NCBI GenBank assembly: GCA_020347085.1
Contig: CP070769.1
Span: 705,448-718,399 of the forward strand
DNA from: Desulfobacterales bacterium
Lineage (GTDB): Bacteria; Desulfobacterota; Desulfobacteria; Desulfobacterales; C00003060
DNA: 12,952 nucleotides
Direction: 5' to 3'
Shown: one piece after another, positions 1 to 7,282 of the stretch
Position numbering within the stretch: position 1 is the stretch's first letter
How the letters are laid out: each line of letters starts with the position of its first letter
Position numbers and translations under genes: made by a program
Notes under the pieces: model-generated
What the model saw: the letters and a program-made list of their open reading frames with translations, nothing else
What the model was told of the DNA's origin: nothing
Databases searched by the model: none

Positions 1-453
1 CAGATTGGGAGTTACATCTTTCTTGTAGTGGAACGTTGTGCCGACGAGTGAAGAGAAATGATAGGCGTTGGCATCGTGGAAATCGACTACAACGGTAAGA
101 GGATGCCTTCCTTGCTTAATCCCGGAAATCACTTTTTCCACGTAAAAAGCCTCAGATTGATTCACTCCGAGCACGGTTCTCACGGGACCCTTAAACTGTT
201 CGTCCAAGAAAAGAATATTTGCCTGCACATTGTGAGCAGCCTCATCCCCCTGGTTGTGCGCTTTTGCCGTAACCTGCAGCCGATCCCCTATCGTCTTCAC
301 CTTGGCTTGGGTCTTGATGTTTATAGTTCCGGCTATACCCATAGGGGCATATTGAAGTATCAAGACGCAAAGCACGAAGAAAACCTTTGCAGGTGAAAGC
401 TGGTTAAACGTCCATTCTCGGGGGCTGGGGTTGCGGAAAGCAGGCCGGTACAT
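1..453 (-). CDS. Exported protein of unknown function, N-terminal part (runs off left edge)
   Basis: Reading the minus strand from the ATG at 453, the frame stays open for 151 codons to the window edge, so only the N-terminal part is present. After a long polar stretch (residues 1-23) there is a hydrophobic segment at about 24-42 (VFFVLCVLILQY...GIAG), consistent with a signal peptide or membrane anchor. The rest alternates beta-like strands, and the segment near 67-80 (NQGDEAAHNVQANI) resembles the conserved strand turn of CARDB-like immunoglobulin-fold domains; this is inference. No catalytic motif is seen. The start is uncertain: no good Shine-Dalgarno sequence precedes this ATG, and an in-frame TTG lies 21 bases upstream (7 codons). 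The gene is divergent from the LysM gene at 1172 and its link to pili is unknown. Confidence 0.6.
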   Translation of the reverse strand, partial: MYRPAFRNPSPREWTFNQLSPAKVFFVLCVLILQYAPMGIAGTINIKTQAKVKTIGDRLQVTAKAHNQGDEAAHNVQANILFLDEQFKGPVRTVLGVNQSEAFYVEKVISGIKQGRHPLTVVVDFHDANAYHFSSLVGTTFHYKKDVTPNL

Positions 454-928
454 GATATGCCAGTTAATTCCCAATGTTTTGCTTGTTGGTCACTGTTTGG
501 TTCCTTAGTCCCAGAATTCGTGTGTTTTTCTGGCAGAAAATAAATCGGAATATCGAATGCTGAAAGCCGAGATAAATTCAACACGCGAATCTCCAAATGT
601 TCAAAACAGCGCAATTTCTTGTGGAATAGGATTTCTCATGTTTTTCTCATTTGAGCTTTAGAGATTCGGTCATGGTTTGGAGTTTGCGGCTCACACCTTG
701 AACACAGTATGATATTCGAACTTCGTATTTTCCGGCTTGCCTGGATTAGGGCGTGAGAAACTATCCATCGCTGCGTCTTGAAGGTTACTCTATTACCTCA
801 AAATCTTGTTGTTCAAAAGATCTATTTTGTTGCACTCGGTTGATCTTCATATCTCCTTTTTCCGTTTACGCGAATAAGAACCGTGTTCACGGATATATGC
901 CCGTACAAGCATAGCCCGGTTTCTTTTC

Positions 929-959
929 TTGACCAAGACGTGCTACTGTGAAATAAAAT
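929..959 (+). promoter_or_regulatory. Weak sigma-70-type promoter candidate for the LysM gene
   Basis: TTGACC at 929-934 (5 of 6 to the -35 consensus) and TAAAAT at 954-959 (5 of 6 to the -10 consensus) face the LysM gene at 1172. The spacer is 19 nt, longer than the preferred 17, so this is only a candidate. If used, the transcript would carry a leader of about 205 nt that includes the nested repeats at 995-1040. Confidence 0.25.
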
Positions 960-994
960 GCCGATCAATCTCTCAAGAAAGAGCCTTTGTCAGT

Positions 995-1040
995 GCCGAT
1001 AGGTTCCATAGCAGAGATGGGTATCTGGACCACTCCCGGC
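995..1040 (+). other. Nested inverted repeats, possible structured leader
   Basis: Three helices can stack: GCCG 995-998 with CGGC 1037-1040, GGTTC 1002-1006 with GGACC 1027-1031 (one G-U pair in RNA), and AGAT 1015-1018 with ATCT 1023-1026, closing a GGGT loop. The arrangement sits 132 bases before the LysM start. I compared it by eye with the class I cyclic di-GMP riboswitch and did not find its conserved core. It may be a structured leader or chance pairing. Confidence 0.25.
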
Positions 1041-1171
1041 TTGGCAGCAATAAACGCGATCGACTTTCACATTGTGGCATTTTGACCAGCTCCCATAAAG
1101 GGGTCTCGTCTTTGGTTGGTGGGCAAGCTGCGGCTCGGGAAATGGAAAAGGCATTTTAAGGTTTTTCCCAG

Positions 1172-2884
1172 ATGAGATTAGGTCTAATAGCCTGGTTGGC
1201 CATACCCTTCTTACTCGTCCTGGCTGTTTTGTGGTGCTATCCTGCGTTCGGGGCAACCCCATATAAGACTTACGTGATCAAGAAGTACAAGACTTGGGAC
1301 ATCTTGTGCGATACGTACACCGTTCGCAGAGGTGACCACATCTGGGAATTATTGCGTCGCCGGGGCTGTATGGCCGAACGTGACCTTGCCAATTTTACTG
1401 CCATTTTAAGACGCCTAAACCCCCACATCAGAAATGTGAATCGAATCTATCCTGGCCAAGAAATCCTGATTCCGTTGAAGCAAATGAAGTCCCAAGACAT
1501 CACATCTGGCGCGGTGGATCGCTTCGTAACCATTCCGTTCATACCGGACATCCTCTACACGGATTATACTCTCCATCCGGGTGATCACGTATTAAAGGTT
1601 GCCGCAGAACTCCACGGTCTCCAGGTACACCAGCTTCCTGAAAGGTATCTTCAGACCCTGAAACGCCTTAATCCAGGCATCAAGAACCTGAACCGGGTCT
1701 ATCCCGGCCAAAAAGTTCGCATCCCCGAGATTGCCTCGGAAGGCCCCTCGTCAGAAATCGCGTTGCTTGGCCCCTCGTCTGCCAGGAGGAGCACCGGCAC
1801 ACCTTCGTTAGAGCGTCGTAGGCAGGCATCGCCTTGGTCGACACTGTCCGCAAGTGTGAGGCCATTGGGCGGCACACTGATTGAATCGGGGCACTATTTC
1901 TTTCCCGCAAAGGACAAGGGCAACATCAAGCTGGACCTTTCGGCCTTCCCGGTCATAGAGCTTGCGGGTGGTCGTCGGCTCCTTTTGGATACTGGGAGGA
2001 GGCTCTCGGAGGATACCGAAAATGTGATACGCGCTTTCTGGAAACCCCTGACTATCGTCCGGAAAGAGCCGGGGGAGTCGAGGCGATCCTTGTTGGACAA
2101 AGTCTTTCGGACTATTCACGGTGGAGAAGTTCGGCAGACGGTGGATATAGCGATGTCGGACATCGGCATTCATGTGACACTCAGGGGCGACTGGATTCTC
2201 GTCCAAAAGGGAGGTGAACACAGCCCTCCTGGCTATCATTGCATTACGTTGATTACTGACCCGCACGAGCGGATCTCGGCGGCACTCCGAGATTATCTGG
2301 CTGGAAAGAATATTCGGGTTTCTGATGTTCTGCCCGAGGGGGTTGATGAAGATACCAATCCCGAGGCCCAAGAGAGCGACCCAGCAAAGCCTGGACCGTT
2401 GACCGTAGATACCTCCAATCCAGAGATCTTCGTGGTCGAATTCGTCAAGGCCATCGGCTGTTCATATGACTGGAATGTGCCGCTTTCTTTTCAATATGCT
2501 GGTTCTCAGGTTCAGACCGTTACGGATCTGATACACAGTGAGGATGGCCTGGATGTAATCGTTGACTTTGGGGACTTTTTCGGCGATACGAAGTCGGCCA
2601 TTGAGGCGGCCGGGCTGAAGGTTCTGTCAGTCAGGCCCGAGGACGAAGTCTCAAGCATTGCACGAGACTTCTTCAGGACGGCCGGTATTTCCTGGACTGA
2701 AGATCCTATTTTCTTTGGCGCAAACCGGAACGTATTTAAAACCACTTCCGTGACCATTCCGGGTTTTCTGGCGTCCCAAGGGGCTCAAGGAAAGATCTTA
2801 TTGACCTCGGCACCGTTACCGCCAAAAGTATGCGATTTCTTGGAAGAAAGGAAAATCAGGGTCTTGAAGATGAAACCTCGTTAA
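1172..2884 (+). CDS. Exported protein with two LysM-like repeats and unclassified C-terminal half
   Basis: 570 residues. A signal peptide or anchor (about 5-27, ending CYPAFGA) predicts export. Two LysM-like repeats follow, at about 49-102 and 132-185. Each begins YTxxxGDH and ends with a LNP...NxNRxYPGQ...IP pattern typical of LysM peptidoglycan-binding modules, with a longer first helix than usual. A Ser/Arg-rich linker at about 190-225 leads to some 340 residues that I cannot assign; they look globular, with no further membrane segment or recognisable catalytic motif. The start is chosen for the clean signal peptide; the ribosome site is weak (TTAAGG about 10 nt upstream). The stop lies 102 bases before the PilW-like gene on the same strand, so joint expression is possible. 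Binding to cell-wall glycan is inferred from the repeats; the overall role is unknown. Confidence 0.85.
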   Translation: MRLGLIAWLAIPFLLVLAVLWCYPAFGATPYKTYVIKKYKTWDILCDTYTVRRGDHIWELLRRRGCMAERDLANFTAILRRLNPHIRNVNRIYPGQEILIPLKQMKSQDITSGAVDRFVTIPFIPDILYTDYTLHPGDHVLKVAAELHGLQVHQLPERYLQTLKRLNPGIKNLNRVYPGQKVRIPEIASEGPSSEIALLGPSSARRSTGTPSLERRRQASPWSTLSASVRPLGGTLIESGHYFFPAKDKGNIKLDLSAFPVIELAGGRRLLLDTGRRLSEDTENVIRAFWKPLTIVRKEPGESRRSLLDKVFRTIHGGEVRQTVDIAMSDIGIHVTLRGDWILVQKGGEHSPPGYHCITLITDPHERISAALRDYLAGKNIRVSDVLPEGVDEDTNPEAQESDPAKPGPLTVDTSNPEIFVVEFVKAIGCSYDWNVPLSFQYAGSQVQTVTDLIHSEDGLDVIVDFGDFFGDTKSAIEAAGLKVLSVRPEDEVSSIARDFFRTAGISWTEDPIFFGANRNVFKTTSVTIPGFLASQGAQGKILLTSAPLPPKVCDFLEERKIRVLKMKPR

Positions 2885-2893
2885 GTAGCCTGA

Positions 2894-2933
2894 TGCAACG
2901 TTTAACCAAACCAGCTGGTTTGATCGTTTTGCA
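2894..2933 (+). repeat. Extended inverted repeat between LysM and pilW-like genes
   Basis: A perfect 16-bp palindrome, CAAACCAGCTGGTTTG, lies at 2907-2922. It is extended by outer arms: TGCAACG at 2894-2900 against CG at 2925-2926 and TTGCA at 2929-2933. As RNA it would give a stem of GC and AT pairs followed by a short T-containing stretch, so it could be a weak terminator or attenuator for the LysM gene. As DNA the palindrome could be an operator for the downstream lipoprotein gene. The lack of a clean T-run argues against a strong terminator. Confidence 0.4.
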
Positions 2934-2986
2934 GCGAAACACGGAGAATCAACAACAGACATTATCTGAGAATTGAGGAGGCTGTT

Positions 2987-3745
2987 ATGCGGAAGCGATC
3001 ACCTTGGTTTATACTCTCCTTGTGTTGCGCCTTATGCTTCGTCTCCTGCGCCACGAATATGGCTGAGCGGAAACTAAAGGCAGAAGCATTCAGGCATCTC
3101 GGCGAAAGATACCTTGCACAGCGAAATGTTAGAGGAGCACTAAAAGAATTCTTGAAAGCAGAGGCACTCTATGATGAGGACCACCTTCTGCAAAATGATC
3201 TGGGGTTGGCCTATTCTGAAATGGGGAAGTTGGATCTGGCGCTGAAACATTTCGAGAAGGCCTTAGACCTCAATCCCGATTATGCTGGGGCCTGGAACAA
3301 TATGGGAACCATCTATATTAAGATGGAAGAATGGGACAAGGCCATCGGCAGTTTCAATCGCGCCCTTGACCAATTGCTCTATGCCACGCCTCATTTTGCC
3401 CTGAACAATCTTGGTGAGGCATACCGTGGGAAAAAAGATTACGAGCGTTCGGTTTTGTACTACAGAAAAGCCCTTCACGCAGAACCCCGCTTTGTTAGGG
3501 CGCACAGGGGATTGGCGCTCACCTACATGGACATGGGGGACTATGACACGGCTATTTCTTCGCTTGAAAAGGCGGTTGAGTATGCTCCAGACTTTGCGCT
3601 TGCCTACTATGATCTGGGCCGTGCGTACATTGGCAAGTATAACAGGGAAAAGGCCCTTTCCGCCTTCAAAAAGGTCATCGCGTTGGTCCCGGATTCGCCG
3701 CTAGCCGATGCGGCTTCGGCTGAAATGAGCAAACTTCAAAGATAA
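2987..3745 (+). CDS. pilW: TPR lipoprotein, PilW/PilF-like T4P biogenesis factor
   Basis: 252 residues. The N-terminus MRKR plus a hydrophobic core ending FVSC (Cys21) reads as a lipoprotein signal; Cys13, Cys14 and Cys17 are also in the hydrophobic stretch. Six tetratricopeptide repeats start at about 32, 66, 100, 136, 170 and 204, with the usual G, Y, A, F and P positions (for example LGLAYSEMGKLDLALKHFEK). A strong ribosome site, GAGGAGG, lies 5 nt before the ATG. In known T4P systems PilW/PilF lipoproteins of this size and repeat number help the PilQ secretin insert and form multimers in the outer membrane. TPR proteins are common and generic, so the assignment rests mainly on lipobox, six TPRs and the adjacent pilMNOPQ-tsaP cluster. 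It converges on tsaP with a 89-base gap. Confidence 0.75.
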   Translation: MRKRSPWFILSLCCALCFVSCATNMAERKLKAEAFRHLGERYLAQRNVRGALKEFLKAEALYDEDHLLQNDLGLAYSEMGKLDLALKHFEKALDLNPDYAGAWNNMGTIYIKMEEWDKAIGSFNRALDQLLYATPHFALNNLGEAYRGKKDYERSVLYYRKALHAEPRFVRAHRGLALTYMDMGDYDTAISSLEKAVEYAPDFALAYYDLGRAYIGKYNREKALSAFKKVIALVPDSPLADAASAEMSKLQR

Positions 3746-3784
3746 CGGAAGAGATTGTGGAATTCAGGGATTCAGGATTTGGTG

Positions 3785-3831
3785 TTGGTGCGTTTGCGGC
3801 TGATCGATGACGGACCGCCAATGGCCACCAA
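3785..3831. other. Nested inverted repeat between convergent genes
   Basis: TTGGTG (3785-3790) pairs with CACCAA (3826-3831), and inside it GCGG (3796-3799) pairs with CCGC (3815-3818). It lies between the ends of the plus-strand TPR gene and the minus-strand tsaP-like gene, where a two-way terminator would be expected. No T-run follows on either strand, so a Rho-independent terminator is not supported. Confidence 0.2.
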
Positions 3832-3834
3832 TGA

Positions 3835-4872
3835 CTAGGGTAATGTAGCGTGAATTGTGGCCCCTGGTTCAATCGACTTCTCGGAGTAAATTACAAGGGC
3901 TGTGGCCGTGGTCTCCTCGGTGAGAAGAATGAGGATTTTGGCATAATCAACCGGCGTGAGGAGGACATCTTCTTTCACCTTGGGATCGATACGTTCTTTC
4001 TCCTGATAATATACAGAGTACGACTGGCCGACCTGGATGCCGTCTTCGCGACCCTTGTTGATAAAAGCAATGGCATGTTCGGCAAAGATCGCTTGACCTT
4101 CCTCTGCAGAAAAGATCTTGCCTTGAAGACCTTCTTTGCTTTCGGTAAGTAAAATGTTGGGTGATCGAGGCTGGTACGGCATCAAAAGGTCATCGCGTTC
4201 AATACTTCTGTACGATGTTACAATCCTTCCCAAAGAGAATTTCGGCTGCACATCCGTGATTTCAACCACGCCTACCAAATAGTGCTGGGTGCCGATCAGC
4301 TTCTTGGTTTCTTTATCCTTCAGGGGCTTCAGGGTCCGGAATACAGTAAAACGATCTCCAGGCTTGAAGATGACGTCTCCGATCGGCCGGACATAAACCA
4401 CATCCCGCTGACTCATTATCTCTTTGTCTTCCTTGACCTTGAAGATGGTGCCAGAGGGAGGTACAGGCTCCTTCCTGATAAAGCCCACGCTGTCAATGGC
4501 GGGATAGTAATAGTACTCCGGTTCTGGTGGCGGTGGCCCTATTTTTGGTTCTGGTGGCGGTTTGGGCCCAAACATCCTCTCCAGTTCCTCACGGCTATAG
4601 ATGCGGACCTGCTCGCCCGGATAAATCCAGTGGGGATTGGCGACTTCCCGATTCCTTTCCCACAGATCCGGCCAAAGCCACGGGAAATCATAAAAATGCT
4701 CAGACAGATCCCACAGGGTATCACCCGTCTGCACGGTATAGTAGAGGCCCGACTCCAGTTTAATGGTTTTTTCTCCGGGTTCCTCTGAACAGGCGCTCAT
4801 GGGGCTGAGCCATCCGACTGCGACCCCCACACAAAGGCAAGTGATGATTTGGAAAACCTTTTTGGAAAACAT
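3835..4872 (-). CDS. tsaP: LysM protein, TsaP-like secretin-associated factor
   Basis: 345 residues from the ATG at 4872. An in-frame ATG lies 10 codons upstream, but the chosen start has AAGGGG 7 nt before it and directly gives a signal peptide (MFSKKVFQIITCLCVGVAVG). A cysteine at 28 (MSAC) makes a poor lipobox, so lipidation is unclear. A LysM domain spans about 43-92 (YYTVQTGDTLWDLS ... NPHWIYPGEQVRIY), with the PWLWPDLW and NPHWIYPG segments seen in TsaP-type proteins. A Pro/Glu-rich linker (about 101-120) leads to a beta-rich part. Near its end, INKGREDGIQVGQSYSVY resembles the FlgT-C-like domain of TsaP. TsaP is known to bind peptidoglycan and anchor the PilQ secretin. It is last in the minus-strand cluster, 144 nt after pilQ. 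An anonymous LysM protein is the alternative. Confidence 0.75.
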   Translation of the reverse strand: MFSKKVFQIITCLCVGVAVGWLSPMSACSEEPGEKTIKLESGLYYTVQTGDTLWDLSEHFYDFPWLWPDLWERNREVANPHWIYPGEQVRIYSREELERMFGPKPPPEPKIGPPPPEPEYYYYPAIDSVGFIRKEPVPPSGTIFKVKEDKEIMSQRDVVYVRPIGDVIFKPGDRFTVFRTLKPLKDKETKKLIGTQHYLVGVVEITDVQPKFSLGRIVTSYRSIERDDLLMPYQPRSPNILLTESKEGLQGKIFSAEEGQAIFAEHAIAFINKGREDGIQVGQSYSVYYQEKERIDPKVKEDVLLTPVDYAKILILLTEETTATALVIYSEKSIEPGATIHATLP

Positions 4873-4959
4873 AAATAAGCCCCTTGTCAATTCAATGTCC
4901 AAGCCTGTTTTCTCCCGACGCTCACGTTTCCCGGCAGAAGAGCGGCGGCTCCACTGGCT

Positions 4960-4997
4960 GATGTCACTATCTTGGCCCTCCCGATGTCACTATCCTG
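4960..4997. repeat. 15-bp direct repeat in pilQ-tsaP gap
   Basis: GATGTCACTATCTTG (4960-4974) recurs as GATGTCACTATCCTG (4983-4997), 14 of 15 identical, with starts 23 bases apart. The pair lies upstream of tsaP on the minus strand, about 90-125 bases before its start. Two near-identical sites about two helical turns apart could be binding sites for a regulator, or a small duplication. No matching -35/-10 pair was recognised beside them. Confidence 0.45.
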
Positions 4998-5016
4998 ACA
5001 CCCATACAAGGAGGGG

Positions 5017-7281
5017 CTAGATCGCCTCTTCAAGTTGGACGATCGTTGGCGTAATAAAGATGAGCAACTCGGTTTTATTAACGGTTTTGAGCCTTGACCT
5101 GAATAGCCATCCCAGTACGGGTATTTTTGAGAGGCCTGGCACCTTCGCCTCCTGGGCTGACCTGTCCTCCGTAATGATTCCCCCGATCACGATGGTGTCA
5201 CCGTTGTTGACCAGAAGTTCTGTGGTGGCTTGTTTTGTATCAATGGGGGGCTGGCCTAAGACTGCATTTGCAAAGTCGGGTGAGTCCTTTGTGGCGATGA
5301 CCTTCATGGAAACACGATTGTCCATGGTTATGTGAGGGGTGACCGTCAAGCTCAAAACAGCGTCAACGAATTGAACGCTGATGGTTCCTTCTTCCTCCTT
5401 CTGATACGGGATCTGCTGTCCTTGCTTGATATTTGCTTCTTTGTTATCTAAAGTGAGGACCTTTGGAGCCGATATGATCTTCAGTGAGCCTTCCCTCTCT
5501 GCGGCTGTGAGTGCTGCGTCGATGTCAAGTGACGTCAAGCCGCCCGGAAATCTGCTGAAAGTAAAACCGATGCCGCTTGTTGCGCCCCCCGGGGGTAAAT
5601 TGACAGCGTAGTTGGCCGGACCACCGACTGCACCGGAAAGCCCCCACGGGCCTCCCAGGTCGTCTGCCCCCCGGAGTGTTTGGTGTGTGAATCCCCACTG
5701 AATGCCAATTTCTCGCGAGAAGTTAGTCTCCGCTTCCACAATCCGTGCCTCGATCATCACCTGGCGAGTAACCACATCCAGCTTCCTGACAACCTCCCTG
5801 GCACGCTCTATCCCATCCCGGATGTCTGTCATGATGACCATATTGGTCCGTCCATCAACACTGACCTTTCCACGCTCTGTCTTAACCTCGTCTATGTGCA
5901 TCTGAATGGCGGCAGCGTCGCTGTAGTTGATGGGTATATATTCTGTAACCAAGGGCGCTGCTTCCTGTGCTGCTGCCTTGACCCTCTTTTCGGCCGCCTT
6001 TTCTGCTTCAATAGTGGCAAGTGGCGCAATTCGTATGATATTTCCCTCCTCAGCGATTCCCAGCCTGTTCATCTTCGTGACCAGGTCCAGGGCCTGATCC
6101 CAGGGGACCTTGTCAAGCTTTAGCGTGACCCTGCCTCTCACATCTTCCCCTATGATAAAGTTCTTTCCGCTTATTTCGTGGAGGATACGAAAGACATTAC
6201 GAACATCGGCATTCTGGAAATCGAGCGATATCTCTTGTCCTGTATAGACCTTTCCCGTGTCGGGCGATACGATCTTGACGGACGGCACTTCAGGCATGCC
6301 TGTGACCACCGTCTCGGTCTCTCTCATCACCTGTTGCCATTTTGGCATCTCCACATCTGCCAGGGGTCTGGGTGGCACGGTGGAAGGCTCAAAGTCAACA
6401 AAAAAGACATTATCTTTCTGCTCAACTCTGTAAGGGACGGCCTCCCGGAGCTCAATGGCTATGAGGGCTGTGTCTCCCATCTGAGGCGTTTGTACTGGTA
6501 CGACGCGATCAACGGCGCTTTTAAACCGTGTCGTTATGAGAGGGCGCTTTTCGAATTTCGGGATCCTTGTATTAAATAGCTTCAAAAGGACCCGCGTGGG
6601 CGAAGGTCGCTGTGTCTCGTATTGGACTTGCTCGGTGGTTCGTACGATAATCCGGGACTTACCCTCGTCCATCATGAGGAAGTTGATCCGGTTCACCCAG
6701 GCTGGCTTTCCGACTGCCTCAGCTTCTGCTGGAACCGGTGCCGGCTCTTGTTCTGGCTCTGTAATAGTTGGCTCTGTGGTCTCTGGGGGTCCTTCAGCGG
6801 CTATCGCTTCGGGTGCTGGCTGCTCTGCTGGTTTTTTAAAGTTGACCAGAACGTCTTTCTCCTCCTGGCTGACTTCGTATTCAACATCCTCGTTCAAGTT
6901 GATCTGAATCCTGGAGGGCCCTTGTTTTCCTGTCGGTTGAGAGGCAACAATGCTCTTAATAATAAGTGTACTCTCCGGGGTATAGGTTTCTGGGACCCCT
7001 TCCAACGATGTGTTCGGGAAATAAAGGACCACGCCAAGTGGGGAGAGGTGTTTGATTGCGGAGTAGTCGACGGGCTGGTTGCTCTTTATGGTGACAAAAA
7101 CCGCGGTTTGTTCCTCGCTGACCGAGACTTCATGGATAACGCTCTCGGAGGCACCAGGTTCGGCTTCAACCTCCCCAGGCTTGGTCGTTGCCTTGGTCGC
7201 ACATCCTGTTACCATGAACAGGAGTACCAACGGCAACAGGAGCCAATAATTACTCCAACATCTTCTCAGCAAGCAGTTCAT
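5017..7281 (-). CDS. pilQ: Type IV pilus secretin PilQ with lipobox signal
   Basis: 754 residues from ATG 7281, which leaves a 1-nt gap after the pilP stop and has GGGG 9 nt upstream; an in-frame TTG at 7296 overlaps pilP and is less likely. PilQ forms the outer-membrane ring through which the pilus passes. The signal peptide ends VTGC (Cys27), a good lipobox. Domains in order: AMIN-type (about 48-150), Pro/Glu-rich linker (151-193), second AMIN-type (about 196-299), STN/N0 (about 350-420, DFQNADVRNVFRILHEISGKN), NHN/N1 (about 446-505), then the secretin core, with VPGLSKIPVLGWLFRS at 714-729 and TELLIFITPTIVQ near the end. The AMIN domains are known peptidoglycan binders. Length fits the family. 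Partners are PilP (inner membrane side), the TPR lipoprotein and TsaP. Confidence 0.97.
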   Translation of the reverse strand: MNCLLRRCWSNYWLLLPLVLLFMVTGCATKATTKPGEVEAEPGASESVIHEVSVSEEQTAVFVTIKSNQPVDYSAIKHLSPLGVVLYFPNTSLEGVPETYTPESTLIIKSIVASQPTGKQGPSRIQINLNEDVEYEVSQEEKDVLVNFKKPAEQPAPEAIAAEGPPETTEPTITEPEQEPAPVPAEAEAVGKPAWVNRINFLMMDEGKSRIIVRTTEQVQYETQRPSPTRVLLKLFNTRIPKFEKRPLITTRFKSAVDRVVPVQTPQMGDTALIAIELREAVPYRVEQKDNVFFVDFEPSTVPPRPLADVEMPKWQQVMRETETVVTGMPEVPSVKIVSPDTGKVYTGQEISLDFQNADVRNVFRILHEISGKNFIIGEDVRGRVTLKLDKVPWDQALDLVTKMNRLGIAEEGNIIRIAPLATIEAEKAAEKRVKAAAQEAAPLVTEYIPINYSDAAAIQMHIDEVKTERGKVSVDGRTNMVIMTDIRDGIERAREVVRKLDVVTRQVMIEARIVEAETNFSREIGIQWGFTHQTLRGADDLGGPWGLSGAVGGPANYAVNLPPGGATSGIGFTFSRFPGGLTSLDIDAALTAAEREGSLKIISAPKVLTLDNKEANIKQGQQIPYQKEEEGTISVQFVDAVLSLTVTPHITMDNRVSMKVIATKDSPDFANAVLGQPPIDTKQATTELLVNNGDTIVIGGIITEDRSAQEAKVPGLSKIPVLGWLFRSRLKTVNKTELLIFITPTIVQLEEAI

Positions 7282-7282
7282 T

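Larger units (their letters stand above)
454..1171. other. Divergent intergenic region, no convincing gene
   Basis: This 718-base stretch separates the minus-strand exported protein from the plus-strand LysM gene. The short open frames here, such as 929-1159 on plus and 990-1262 on minus, lack homology signatures and ribosome binding sites, so I read none as a gene. It holds a weak promoter candidate at 929-959, a set of nested inverted repeats at 995-1040, and a short inverted repeat at 881-892 (CCGTG TT CACGG). I see no tRNA, terminator or mobile element. Confidence 0.6.

Noticed and set aside
360..614. 84-codon minus-strand frame
   Set aside because: It overlaps the N-terminal part of the better-supported exported protein in another frame and shows no export signal or domain.
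990..1160. Class I cyclic di-GMP riboswitch or cobalamin riboswitch upstream of the LysM gene
   Set aside because: The conserved core sequences of these riboswitches are absent; only generic hairpins are seen.
3850..4788. Long plus-strand open frames opposite tsaP
   Set aside because: They mirror the well-supported tsaP reading frame and lack ribosome sites and domain features.
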